A stretch of DNA of 64,000 nucleotides from Mobilitalea torta (GTDB lineage: Bacteria > Bacillota > Clostridia > Lachnospirales > Lachnospiraceae). Below the pieces are notes generated by a model. It made no database searches. It had not been told where the DNA came from and worked only from the letters and a program-made list of their open reading frames with translations. The DNA is taken from assembly GCF_050433395.1 (NCBI RefSeq), contig NZ_JBNPXH010000004.1, positions 124,001 through 188,000 on the forward strand, given 5' to 3'. The stretch's first letter is position 1; each line of letters starts with the position of its first letter. Position numbers and translations under genes: made by a program. Below, piece by piece: positions 1 to 8,691 of the stretch.

Positions 1-990
1 ATCAACGGCCAGAAATACATGACCTCATCCCTGATCTCGAATTACAGCGGATGGAGAATCGTGAGCCTCATCCCCTATGAGGAAATGTTCCACGACCTGG
101 AGCGGATGCAGATCACTACCGTGCTGGCAATCACCCTGCTGATCCTCATTTCCCTGCTGCTGGTATTCCTCGTATCCTCCCAGATCGCCCGCCCTTTAAA
201 GAAACTGGTATCCTTAATGAAGCTGGCGGAAAACGGTGATTTTAACATTAAGATCAATGTTAATAGCAAGGACGAGATCGGCACCCTGGCAAAATCCTTC
301 AACTCCATGACGAGCAAGATCAACAGCCTGATCCAGGAGGTTTATATCGAGCAAATCCGTCAGAGCGAGCTGGAGCTCCAGATGCTGCAATCCCAGATTA
401 ATCCGCATTTCATCTATAATACCCTGGAATCCATCAGCATGATGGCTACCATCCACGATGACAGCACCACCTCGGAGATGGCATACAAATTGGGCAGCAT
501 CCTGCGATACGGGCTGAACAAGACAAAAGCCGAGGTCACTGTAAAGGAGGAGCTTGACAACCTGGAGAACTACATCCAGCTTCAGGCGATTCGTTTTGAA
601 TCTGTATACGGCATTGAGATTCACGTCGCTCCCGAGCTGTATTCTATTTATATTATCAAGCTGATCCTCCAGCCCATTGTGGAGAATGCGATTTATCACG
701 GGATGAAGGATATCCGCTCCGGGGGCCTGATTACTGTCAGCGGATACAAGCAGGACAAGAAGCTGCTGGTTTTTGAAATCACGGATAACGGCAAGGGTAT
801 GACCGAGGAATTAGCCCGGGACCTGAATGATTACATTAACGACCGGAATAATCTGTTTAGCAGCATCGGCCTTAGAAATGTGAATAAGAGAATCAAGATC
901 AAGTACGGCGAGGAATACGGGCTGGAGATACAGAGCCTGCCCAGCTCCGGCACAAAGGTCATGGTGAAGCTTCCGGTGGAGAACCACTGA
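1..990 (+). CDS. YesM-type sensor histidine kinase, 5' end cut by window
   Basis: The reading frame is open to base 1, so the N-terminus lies outside the window; the first visible ATG is at 19 but is probably internal. Visible parts in order are the end of an extracytoplasmic sensor region, one membrane segment (about residues 33-53 from that ATG), a HAMP linker, a phospho-acceptor motif QINPHFIYNTLESI with its His at 406-408, and a HATPase_c domain with N-box VENAIYHG and G-box DNGKG. This order is typical of the HisKA_7TM-independent YesM/LytS-like kinases, which in Clostridia usually pair with an AraC-type response regulator and control sugar ABC transporters. No partner regulator lies downstream, so it is presumably upstream. 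The family call is confident; the ligand is unknown. Confidence 0.93.
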   Translation: MNGQKYMTSSLISNYSGWRIVSLIPYEEMFHDLERMQITTVLAITLLILISLLLVFLVSSQIARPLKKLVSLMKLAENGDFNIKINVNSKDEIGTLAKSFNSMTSKINSLIQEVYIEQIRQSELELQMLQSQINPHFIYNTLESISMMATIHDDSTTSEMAYKLGSILRYGLNKTKAEVTVKEELDNLENYIQLQAIRFESVYGIEIHVAPELYSIYIIKLILQPIVENAIYHGMKDIRSGGLITVSGYKQDKKLLVFEITDNGKGMTEELARDLNDYINDRNNLFSSIGLRNVNKRIKIKYGEEYGLEIQSLPSSGTKVMVKLPVENH

Positions 991-1031
991 CCTGCACCTC
1001 CCCTGGACATTATCATGCCGGGGGAAGCAGG
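991..1031. terminator. Imperfect hairpin between convergent genes
   Basis: CCTGCACCTCCCCTGG (991-1006) pairs imperfectly with CCGGGGGAAGCAGG (1018-1031). It begins at the kinase stop and runs into the last codons of the convergent MATE gene. There is no good T tract on either side, so a bidirectional terminator role is plausible but weak. Confidence 0.4.
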
Positions 1032-2347
1032 CTGTTACGCTTTTTCAGCCCCCAATACCGGACAAAGCCTGCAATATCTGCCAGCGCCCAGCCGATTGGA
1101 ATACTCCACCAGATACTTTGCAGCCCAAAGCCCAGCCAGACCAGGCTGTAGGACAGAGCCACCCTTATGCCGAGAGAAACCACCGTCAGAACTATCGAGG
1201 TGTTAAAATGTCCAAGGCCGCGGTAAAAGGCATAATGTAAAAACAAATATCCGATCAGTATATAGAAGGTGCCTTCAATCCGCAGGTATTGTCCCCCTGC
1301 CGCTATCACCGCCGCATCCCCAGGCACAAAGAGGCTGATCAGCTGCGGGGCGAACAGCCACACTCCCGCGGATATCACGGCACAGAATATGGTGGCACAG
1401 AGGATGGCCGATTGAAAGCCGCTTTTAATACGCCCTTCCTCTCCTGCCCCCTTATTCTGTGCGATATACGTTGCAAATGCGTTTCCAAAATCCTGGGCAG
1501 GCATATAGGCAAAGGTATCAATTCGCACCCCCGCTGTGAAAGCCGCCATTGCAATAACACCGAAGGAATTCACCAGCCCTTGCACCAGCAGGATTCCAAA
1601 GTTCATGATGGATTGCTGCAGGGAGGTGAGGATGGAGTACTTGGCAACCTTATTGAACATCTCCTTTTTAAAGCTCAGTCGAAGCTTAAGAAATCCCAGC
1701 TTTTTCACCGCATAAATGCACAAGGGCATCCCGGAAAGTACCTGTGCCGCAAAGGTGGACCAGGCAGGGCCCTTTACTCCCATGGGAATGCAGATAACCA
1801 GTATAAAATCAAAGGCCACATTGATCACAGAGGCTGTAATGAGGAAAATCAGCGGTGTTTTGGAATTCCCCATGGCACGTAAAACAGCGGCTGCCATATT
1901 GTATAAGAACAGGAAGGGAAGGCCGGATAATATAATTCTCAAATAGTTTTTGGAAAGCATAAGAGCGTCCTCCGGCACCTGGAACAGGCGGACCAGAGGG
2001 TCCAGGAAAAGCAGGGAAAGCGCCGCGATGAATACCGTTACGGAGAAAATAAAAATCGCCGAGGTTGATATGGCCGCCGACAGCTCTTTGTAGCGTTTGG
2101 AACCATATAGCTCTGCAAACAGCACACCGCTTCCCATACATAATCCAATCAATATCGCGTTTATAAAAACTACCAGCGCGGAGGATGCGCCGACTGCCGC
2201 CAACGCCTCCTTTCCCAAAAAGCGTCCGACTACAATGGTGTCGGACATACTGTAAACCTGCTGAAAAACATTGCCTAAAAAAATAGGAAGGGAAAACAGC
2301 AGGATTTTCTTCGTCGCATTTCCGGTGGTCATATCAATCGTCTTCAA
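1013..2347 (-). CDS. MATE family multidrug/Na+ or H+ antiporter
   Basis: This is a 444-residue, very hydrophobic protein with about 12 predicted membrane segments and two related halves, as in NorM/DinF-type MATE exporters. The N-terminus carries the usual KTIDMTTGN lead-in followed by FSLPIFLGNVFQQVYSM, the conserved first helix of bacterial MATE proteins. The start is a TTG at 2347 preceded by an AGGAGAG ribosome site; starting at the ATG at 2332 would lose part of the conserved lead-in. It would export cationic or organic toxic compounds in exchange for ions. It stands alone and convergent to the sensor kinase, so substrate and regulation cannot be inferred. Confidence 0.93.
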   Translation of the reverse strand: MKTIDMTTGNATKKILLFSLPIFLGNVFQQVYSMSDTIVVGRFLGKEALAAVGASSALVVFINAILIGLCMGSGVLFAELYGSKRYKELSAAISTSAIFIFSVTVFIAALSLLFLDPLVRLFQVPEDALMLSKNYLRIILSGLPFLFLYNMAAAVLRAMGNSKTPLIFLITASVINVAFDFILVICIPMGVKGPAWSTFAAQVLSGMPLCIYAVKKLGFLKLRLSFKKEMFNKVAKYSILTSLQQSIMNFGILLVQGLVNSFGVIAMAAFTAGVRIDTFAYMPAQDFGNAFATYIAQNKGAGEEGRIKSGFQSAILCATIFCAVISAGVWLFAPQLISLFVPGDAAVIAAGGQYLRIEGTFYILIGYLFLHYAFYRGLGHFNTSIVLTVVSLGIRVALSYSLVWLGFGLQSIWWSIPIGWALADIAGFVRYWGLKKRNSLLPPA

Positions 2348-2588
2348 TATACTCTCTCCTAGTCACAAGTTATAGTTCACTAGTTTAAGCGAACCTCACT
2401 CAGAAAGCAATAGTAAAATTATAATTGATACCTGTATCGATATATAGTATATTAATTATGGCAATGAAGTTTTATTTTTTTATCCGCTATTTGATAATTT
2501 AAAGACCAATAACTAATGCTATGAAATAACTGCCGAGGTTCTTATAACTATGATTTAAACCAATAAATTAGTTTCGGAGGATTAGGTT

Positions 2589-3317
2589 ATGAATGGTAAG
2601 CGAATTCTGATTAAAGTTTCTGGGGAAACATTAAGTGGAGATCATCAATCAATTTATGATAAAACTGTTATTGATAATATCTGCGATGAAATAAAAAAAA
2701 TAAAAGAGGAAGGTTATCAAATAGCTATCGTTATTGGAGCCGGTAATTTGCTAAGAGGACGCGATGCCCAGAATTGGGAAATAGATAGGCCGGATGCTGA
2801 CGAAATGGGAATGTTATTTACAGTAGCCAATGCACTTATGCTTCGTAATAAGCTGAGTAAAGTCGGTGTACATTCCAAGGTCATGACGCCAATGCTGCTA
2901 GGCGGAATTACAGATATCTATAACAGGAAAGATGCTATAAAACTGTTAGAAGACAATTATGTGATTATTTTTGGCGGAGGAATAGGAAACCCTTTTGTGT
3001 CAACTGACTATCCGGCAGTACAGAAATCCATAGAAATTGAAGCAGATATGCTGCTTATGGCAAAAAGTATAGACGGTGTATATGATTCAGACCCCCATCT
3101 TAATAAAAACGCTAAACGCTACCAACAGTTAAGTTATGACACCTGTGTTTCAAAAAAAATTAAAGCCTGCGATGCAGCTGCATTTATGCTGGCCGAGGAA
3201 TTTGGGCTCACGATGTATTTATATGATGGAAAAGATAAAAATGCTATATTTCATATTATTGAAGGCAAGAATATTGGCACCGTAATAAAAAAGCAATGCA
3301 CAGATGTATTTTATTAA
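2589..3317 (+). CDS. UMP kinase-like amino acid kinase family protein (PyrH paralogue)
   Basis: The 242-residue protein matches bacterial UMP kinase (UMP + ATP to UDP + ADP) over its full length: N-terminal KVSGETLSGD, the nucleotide loop GAGNLLRGRDAQ, the MGMLFTVANAL segment, GGGIGNPFVSTD and the C-terminal GVYDSDPHLNKNAKRY region. A GGAGG site precedes the ATG. It is not in the usual tsf-pyrH-frr order, and its codons are AT-rich compared with the kinase and MATE genes to the left. It is therefore probably a second, accessory copy rather than the housekeeping pyrH. It is followed by a zinc phospholipase-C-like gene and an adenosine-deaminase-like gene. Substrate specificity other than UMP is possible. 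Confidence 0.85.
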   Translation: MNGKRILIKVSGETLSGDHQSIYDKTVIDNICDEIKKIKEEGYQIAIVIGAGNLLRGRDAQNWEIDRPDADEMGMLFTVANALMLRNKLSKVGVHSKVMTPMLLGGITDIYNRKDAIKLLEDNYVIIFGGGIGNPFVSTDYPAVQKSIEIEADMLLMAKSIDGVYDSDPHLNKNAKRYQQLSYDTCVSKKIKACDAAAFMLAEEFGLTMYLYDGKDKNAIFHIIEGKNIGTVIKKQCTDVFY

Positions 3318-3379
3318 AATCAATTTGATGGACTTATCAAAAATGACGTGATTTATAATTGAAGAGAGGAAGGATCAAA

Positions 3380-4054
3380 ATGGCCTCCTGGATGGTACAC
3401 TTACGAATAGCAGATCAATTGCTGGATGAAATAGATAACCTTTCCTTCACAGAATTTGTGGTCGGAAATATAGCCCCTGACAGCGGTATACCCAATGATG
3501 ACTGGTCTGTCTTTACTCCCAGCGGAGATATTTCGCACTTTAAAACTACGGACCAGGATGGTCTAAAGAATATTCACTTGCATGAATATGTGGAGATGTT
3601 CTTTTCTGCGGAACACCGAACACGATACAATATGAAACAGAAATCTTTTTATCTGGGTTATCTGACCCATCTTCTCACGGATATATTATGGGTCGATCAA
3701 ATCGTTCGGCCCTGCAAGGACAAATTTAAAGCTCTGTATGACAAAGACAGAACAGAGTGGATCTGGACATTAAAAAAAGACTGGTATGACCTTGACTTTC
3801 TCTATATTAAGAAAAATCCTGATTTCAGAGCTTTCTCCATCTATAAAAACGCAATTAACTTCCATAATAAATATATCGAGTTCTTCTCTGAAGATGCATT
3901 TGATCTCAGAAGACAATATATTTCCAGTTTTTATAGCAGTAAAAGGGAGAATTTAGAAAGAGAATATATCTATTTAAGCGAGAACGAGATGGAACGGTTC
4001 GTCAATGATAGTTCCGGGACAATTGGCAGGATACTGAAGGAGTCTTATATATGA
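3380..4054 (+). CDS. Zinc-dependent phospholipase C family-like protein
   Basis: The protein starts MASWMVHLRIADQLL. The ATG at 3380 is chosen because a GAGAGGAAGG ribosome site sits just upstream, whereas the in-frame TTG at 3359 has none. Conserved features of the zinc-dependent PLC / prokaryotic zinc-PLC-like family are visible: an early His in MVHLRIA, NIAPDSG, and the central helix FYLGYLTHLLTDILW, with His and Asp positioned as metal ligands. No signal peptide is visible, so it is probably cytoplasmic, unlike secreted phospholipase C toxins. Many such proteins have no known substrate. Its stop overlaps ATG codons at 4051 and 4055 that may start the next gene. Confidence 0.75.
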   Translation: MASWMVHLRIADQLLDEIDNLSFTEFVVGNIAPDSGIPNDDWSVFTPSGDISHFKTTDQDGLKNIHLHEYVEMFFSAEHRTRYNMKQKSFYLGYLTHLLTDILWVDQIVRPCKDKFKALYDKDRTEWIWTLKKDWYDLDFLYIKKNPDFRAFSIYKNAINFHNKYIEFFSEDAFDLRRQYISSFYSSKRENLEREYIYLSENEMERFVNDSSGTIGRILKESYI

Positions 4055-4186
4055 ATGCTTATAGTCTTTGACTCAAACGATGCTTGTTGAATTCTAACGG
4101 AATGGGTTCACGCGAGAAAAGAGAATGGTGACTTATGCTATGCTTTTGGAGTTATCCTGAATTATTTATTTCGCTTAGACAAACTG

Positions 4187-5311
4187 ATGGATATTGCAAA
4201 GTATGACTTACCTATTCACGTAGTTGAGAAGAAAATACCCTATCTCTCTACCGACAGTATGTATATAAAACCGAATGAACCAAACGTCTATAAATTTGAA
4301 GAGCTTGTGTTAGACATGGTTGCATCCACACCCACTGAGAGGTATCTAATGGATAAATCAAAGGATAAAGAACTATTTTTTGAGGCACTCGATCATAATT
4401 CACTATCATTGATGCGTAAAGTATCAAAAAGTGATTTGCATAATCATGTCGGCAGAGGCGGAAGTCAAGATTATCTGGCCTCTAATAAAGGGATTTCAAT
4501 AATACCGAATTCTACTCCTTTTCAGTCTTTGCAAGAAATGCAGTATTGGTTTGAAAATAATATTAAAAAATATTACACAGGATTGAACGGATATTTAGAA
4601 AGAGTTAAGGCATCGTTTATACAAGCAAAAAGTGATGCTGTAAAAGTCTTATCCATGAGCTATGGATTAGATGAGATAGAACAAGTTGGTGGAATGGATT
4701 GTTTTATCCATATAATGAATGATTATCAAAAGCTCATACCCGATACATACTTTTTCCCGGAATTAGTTTTGTTCAGGCATGGCAGAATTAATCAGGATTG
4801 TGAAAGGCTGGAGCATATTCTGGATTATAAGTATTTTAAATCGGTCGATTGGCAGGGAGATGAAAATTCAAGAAAAATAGAAGATATCATACCGATGTAC
4901 AGAATTGCCAAAAAACATCATCTTTTACTTCGTGCACATGCGGGCGAGTTTGGTCATGCAGGACATATTCGTGAATGTGTTGAACAGCTGGAATTAAACG
5001 AAATACATCATGGAATAAATGCAGTAGAAGATCCCTCTCTCTTAAAATTTTTATCCGATAATAAGATCACCTGCCACGTCTGCCCGACCAGCAACATTAT
5101 GCTGAAAAGAAGTGAAAGTTATAAACAACATCAAATTCGCAAAATGTTTGATGCAGGCGTTAAGGTGACAATAAATACAGATGATATGTGTATCTTTAAT
5201 GCTTCTGTGTCAGAAGAATATTTAAATTTATATCAAGCAGGAGCTTTTAGTAAAAATGAGTTGGAATGCATAAGACAACAAGGATTAAGCGGTATGGAGG
5301 CAGTCGTTTGA
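4187..5311 (+). CDS. Adenosine deaminase-like metal-dependent hydrolase, 5' end doubtful
   Basis: Signature motifs of the adenosine/AMP deaminase family are all present: metal ligands HNH in SDLHNHVG, the catalytic HAGE in LLRAHAGEFGH, the third His in EIHHGINAVED, CPTSN, and the metal and substrate Asp pair in NTDD. The reaction would be hydrolytic deamination of an adenosine-like purine, but this subfamily has a long (about 80-residue) N-terminal extension before HNH and its substrate is unknown. The ATG at 4187 has no ribosome site. The same frame stays open and coding-like back to a TGA at 4088-4090, beyond which it reaches an ATG at 4055 served by a GAAGGAG site. The gene may therefore carry a nonsense mutation near its true start. 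Confidence 0.75.
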   Translation: MDIAKYDLPIHVVEKKIPYLSTDSMYIKPNEPNVYKFEELVLDMVASTPTERYLMDKSKDKELFFEALDHNSLSLMRKVSKSDLHNHVGRGGSQDYLASNKGISIIPNSTPFQSLQEMQYWFENNIKKYYTGLNGYLERVKASFIQAKSDAVKVLSMSYGLDEIEQVGGMDCFIHIMNDYQKLIPDTYFFPELVLFRHGRINQDCERLEHILDYKYFKSVDWQGDENSRKIEDIIPMYRIAKKHHLLLRAHAGEFGHAGHIRECVEQLELNEIHHGINAVEDPSLLKFLSDNKITCHVCPTSNIMLKRSESYKQHQIRKMFDAGVKVTINTDDMCIFNASVSEEYLNLYQAGAFSKNELECIRQQGLSGMEAVV

Positions 5312-5429
5312 AAGGGAAGATCGAGATCGGTGCATGGCTTGAAATCGTTCAGCCATTGCATAAATTTGCATTAATTTATCAGCCGTTAAAAACTCAGAAG
5401 CCAAATGAATTGCTGCTTCTACGAAGTCT

Positions 5430-6059
5430 TTATTGAATGACGGGCGGTATGTAAATATTTAAGAAAACCCAAATGGATAAATTCATAATATCCACAAAAA
5501 AATGTGCGATTATACACCACTTTAGGTTCTTTGTCTTGTGATAGACATATCCCCATGTTATCCCCATTATTAGTAAGGGCATAATCATGATATAACTCCT
5601 GATGGTTATAGAAAAAACACCCCACATCATATGGCTTAGAAGAAATAGTGCAGAGGAAAAAAGGATTTTTATTGCCGGTTTCCAGCTCAAATTATCAAGA
5701 AGATAGCCTCTCCAAAACATTTCTTCGGCGATTGGATTCACAATAGCAAATAAAATCCATAATAAAATCAGCACAACACCGCTTATATATTGAATACCCC
5801 ACGCAAACGAAACAATGCAAAATAATACTGGAACAAAAGCAAGAAGAACATATCTAGAGCTTTTAAGCGGATATCTGAATATCTCCGTCAATTTCTTTTT
5901 CGTCGGCTTAACGACAATAAAAATTGAGGCCCAATATACTATAGCTAAAGGAATAAAGGCCCATTCTCCTATAATATGATTTGCAGTGACCGCTACAATA
6001 AATCCTATGGCAATTATAGCAATTGATAATAAGATTATTTTAATATGTTTTTTTTCCAT
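5430..6059 (-). CDS. CPBP family intramembrane glutamic endopeptidase
   Basis: The 209-residue protein has six to seven hydrophobic segments and the CPBP (CAAX protease and bacteriocin-processing) motifs: EEMFWRGYLLD (EExxxR, motif 1), LLSHMMWG (motif 2 His) and HFFVDIMN (motif 3 His and Asp). These residues form the catalytic centre in the Rce1 family. Bacterial members are membrane proteases implicated in bacteriocin immunity, peptide maturation or stress signalling. No bacteriocin gene is visible nearby, so the role is open. It sits alone on the minus strand, convergent to the deaminase-like gene. Confidence 0.9.
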   Translation of the reverse strand: MEKKHIKIILLSIAIIAIGFIVAVTANHIIGEWAFIPLAIVYWASIFIVVKPTKKKLTEIFRYPLKSSRYVLLAFVPVLFCIVSFAWGIQYISGVVLILLWILFAIVNPIAEEMFWRGYLLDNLSWKPAIKILFSSALFLLSHMMWGVFSITIRSYIMIMPLLIMGITWGYVYHKTKNLKWCIIAHFFVDIMNLSIWVFLNIYIPPVIQ

Positions 6060-6549
6060 TATAATTACCCCCGCCCATTATATGAATTCGCTCTTAAAAT
6101 GTAAATTCCGCTGAATATCATTTCACAAATATCTTTCTCCTCGGCTTGTATAAAATGGTAACACAGTCAATGCAATTTCTCAAGCTTGAGCTTGCAAACA
6201 TTATGCCAGGACCAACTGTTTCCGGCAAGGCACGGAGCAAAATTCGGCCTAACTATTTGTCAGGCTGCTTACATATCCAGGTGGATTTTGGCCGAGTGTA
6301 CCTGTGAAGATATTAATAAAATACGGTATATTAATTATAGCTATTGGAATGAGCTATCAAAACATACCGGCTCACCATTCATCGCTACGGATACGATACG
6401 AGAAGGCAGGGAAATATATGATGTCTCAAACTCTGCCCTTTACAAAGCCCGGACATTATAAAAATCGCAAAAGCATGTCCGAAAATAGCGAGATAATTCT
6501 GTAGAATGTGGTATAATCAAATTAACTTCAAATAAGGGAGCGAAGAATT
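6060..6549. other. Intergenic region, no convincing gene
   Basis: Two overlapping plus-strand reading frames of 91 and 66 codons occur here, but neither has a ribosome site, sensible composition or a recognisable domain. Near the right end an extended -10, TGGTATAAT (6509-6517), lies about 30 bases before the Ada-AlkA start and is the likely promoter. I see no clear -35, which would fit an activator-dependent (Ada-type) promoter, but that is an inference. Confidence 0.4.
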
Positions 6550-8007
6550 ATGCCAGATAATGATAGCGGCCTATATGCTGCATTTAAGGCAAAAGACGCC
6601 CGTTTTGACGGGCGTTTTTTTGTAGGAATATCATCCACCGGAATATACTGCCGCCCGGTGTGCCGGGCAAGGCAGCCAAAAGCCGAAAACTGCACGTTTT
6701 ATCCCACCGCCGCCGAAGCGGAGCAAGCCGGATACCGCCCATGCCTTTTATGCAGACCGGAGCTTGCCCCCGGCACTTCAATCACAGATGCTACCGCTAA
6801 TTTAGTCTACCGGGCAGCAAGACTGTTAGAAAAAAATTGCGGAAGCGGACAGAACTTGGAGGAAATAGCCGGACAACTCGGTTGTACTGCCCGGCATCTG
6901 CGACGGGTCTTTACATCAGAATATAATGTGTCACCCATTCAATATTTGCAAACATGCAGATTGCTCCTTGCTAAAAGTCTGCTCACGGACACAGATTTAC
7001 CGGTTCTGGACGTTGCAATGGCGGCAGGTTTCGGCAGCCTGCGCCGCTTCAATGACCTTTTCAAAAAAAAGTATAAGCTTTCGCCCACAGCTTTACGAAA
7101 ACGTACCTCGGAGGAAAAGCATAATGGCAACATTACTTTAGCATTGGGTTACCGCCCTCCCTATCCTTGGGAAAAAATGCTGAACTTCCTTGCCGGACGT
7201 GCCATAATGGGAATCGAGGTTGTAAAAAACGGTGAATATATGCGCACCGTGCATTTGGAAAACGCTGAGGGTAAGCATATATATGGTTGGGTAAGGGTGA
7301 GCCACAGGCCTAAAAAGAACGCATTGGCCGTTACTGTAAGCGAAGCCTTACTTCCCGTACTCCCCCAAGTATTGGCACGGATACGTCATTTATTTGACTT
7401 ATATTGTGATCCCTGCGCGGTGTATGAAACACTTCAGGTTATGAACAGCATCCGTCCCGGCCTTTGCATTTTGGGAACCCGTGTACCGGGATGCTTCAAC
7501 GCTTTTGAAATGGCAGTACGTGCGGTGCTTGGGCAGCAGATTACCGTGAAAGCCGCAAGCACATTAGCGGCAAGGATTGTTGAAACTTACGGCACCCCTA
7601 TACAAACCGGGATTGATGGATTAACCCATCTCTTCCCTTCCCCCCAGGATATATTGGCTCTGGGCGGAGCTATTAAAGATCATCTTGGTACACTGGGCGT
7701 CATCGCTTCACGGTCAAATACCCTTTACGAACTGGCACGGTCATTGGTACAGGGAGAAATCAATTTTGATCTTTGCGCCCAGCCGGAGGAAGAAATGAAA
7801 AAGCTGATGTCTATTCGAGGGATTGGAAGCTGGACGGCCCAATATATCGCTATGCGTGCTATGGAATGGCCGGATGCTTTCCTTGAAACAGATGCCGGTG
7901 TAAAAAAAGCATTACAGCCTTACACCTCAAAGGAATTATTGAAAATGGCAGAAGCATGGCGGCCTTGGCGCAGCTATGCCACCGTCAACCTTTGGAACAC
8001 ACTATAG
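6550..8007 (+). CDS. Ada regulator / AlkA-type 3-methyladenine DNA glycosylase fusion
   Basis: This 485-residue protein has three parts. Residues 1-80 are the Ada zinc domain with Cys34, Cys38, Cys65 and Cys68 (GIYCRPVC...RPCLLC); in E. coli Ada the first of these takes methyl from DNA phosphotriesters and turns the protein into an activator. Residues about 90-185 form an AraC-type helix-turn-helix. Residues about 195-485 form an AlkA-like HhH-GPD glycosylase with GIGSWTAQYIAMRA and the catalytic Asp in FLETDAG. It thus combines alkylation sensing with removal of alkylated bases. An O6-methylguanine methyltransferase gene starts ten bases after the stop, so the pair forms a compact adaptive-response operon. 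Confidence 0.93.
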   Translation: MPDNDSGLYAAFKAKDARFDGRFFVGISSTGIYCRPVCRARQPKAENCTFYPTAAEAEQAGYRPCLLCRPELAPGTSITDATANLVYRAARLLEKNCGSGQNLEEIAGQLGCTARHLRRVFTSEYNVSPIQYLQTCRLLLAKSLLTDTDLPVLDVAMAAGFGSLRRFNDLFKKKYKLSPTALRKRTSEEKHNGNITLALGYRPPYPWEKMLNFLAGRAIMGIEVVKNGEYMRTVHLENAEGKHIYGWVRVSHRPKKNALAVTVSEALLPVLPQVLARIRHLFDLYCDPCAVYETLQVMNSIRPGLCILGTRVPGCFNAFEMAVRAVLGQQITVKAASTLAARIVETYGTPIQTGIDGLTHLFPSPQDILALGGAIKDHLGTLGVIASRSNTLYELARSLVQGEINFDLCAQPEEEMKKLMSIRGIGSWTAQYIAMRAMEWPDAFLETDAGVKKALQPYTSKELLKMAEAWRPWRSYATVNLWNTL

Positions 8008-8017
8008 GAGGTATACC

Positions 8018-8557
8018 ATGTATTATTCAACGACTTATTCATCCCCCCTGGGAACAATTACACTTGCCTGTGACGGAAATAATCTTGTTGGCTTATGGAT
8101 TGACGGACAAAAATATCACGGCAATACGATCTTCGAAGATATTCCGGAGAACAATGGCCTGCTGATATTCGATACCGCCAAAAAATGGCTGGACAGATAC
8201 TTTGCCGGCGAAAAGCCCCATAGTTCAGAACTGCCCTTAGCTCCTGCCGGCGGCGGGTTTCGTCAGGAAGTATGGAATATTTTATGCGAGATACCATATG
8301 GTCAGGTTATCACTTATGGCGACATCGCCAAAAAGATGGCGGCAAAGATGAACAAGAAAAGTATGTCAAGTCAGGCGGTAGGCGGAGCTGTCGGGCATAA
8401 TCCCATATCGATCATCATCCCCTGCCACCGGGTTGTAGGCTCCAACGGCAGCCTGACAGGATACGCCGGAGGCATTCATACAAAGATAAAATTGCTTGAA
8501 TTAGAGGGTGCCGACATGTCCCGATTATTTATACCTACAAAAGGCACCGCGCTTTAG
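8018..8557 (+). CDS. ogt: Methylated-DNA--protein-cysteine S-methyltransferase
   Basis: This suicide repair enzyme transfers the alkyl group from O6-alkylguanine to its own cysteine. The active-site motif IIPCHRVVGSNG is present with Cys136, preceded by the helix-turn-helix arm AVGGAVGHNPI and the helix EIPYGQVITYGDIA. The start at 8018 has a TAGGAGG ribosome site; the frame is open further upstream only inside the preceding gene. At 180 residues it is a normal Ogt/AGT length. It follows the Ada-AlkA fusion directly and is very likely co-transcribed and induced with it, supplying the methyltransferase domain that the fusion lacks. Confidence 0.95.
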   Translation: MYYSTTYSSPLGTITLACDGNNLVGLWIDGQKYHGNTIFEDIPENNGLLIFDTAKKWLDRYFAGEKPHSSELPLAPAGGGFRQEVWNILCEIPYGQVITYGDIAKKMAAKMNKKSMSSQAVGGAVGHNPISIIIPCHRVVGSNGSLTGYAGGIHTKIKLLELEGADMSRLFIPTKGTAL

Positions 8558-8572
8558 ACAGGGAGGAGAACA

Positions 8573-8671
8573 ATGCATTTTACCTATTGTCCACATTGTG
8601 GAAACGAACTAATTGATAAAGAGATCGGCGATGAAGGCATGATACCATATTGTCAATCCAGTCACCGATAA
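8573..8671 (+). pseudogene. Remnant of a NUDIX hydrolase: N-terminal zinc ribbon only
   Basis: A 32-codon frame with a strong GGGAGGAG site starts MHFTYCPHCGNELIDKEIG and ends at a TAA 20 bases before the next gene. The CPHC pair and the following GDEGMIPYC segment look like the small zinc ribbon that precedes the catalytic domain in some NUDIX hydrolases; only the fourth Cys is missing, where the frame ends. I infer a truncated gene whose catalytic part has been lost or replaced. A functional mini-protein cannot be excluded, since the ribosome site is intact. Confidence 0.6.
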
Positions 8672-8691
8672 GCTAAAAGAAGGAATGCCGT

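Noticed and set aside
4088..4090. TGA in the deaminase gene (and the one at 42235-42237) as selenocysteine or recoded stop
   Set aside because: No SECIS-like stem after the TGA was seen, the position near the start is unsuitable, and TGA serves as a normal stop in many genes here.
6186..6504. Two overlapping frames (91 and 66 codons) before the Ada-AlkA gene
   Set aside because: Neither has a ribosome site or domain, and each looks like non-coding AT-rich sequence.
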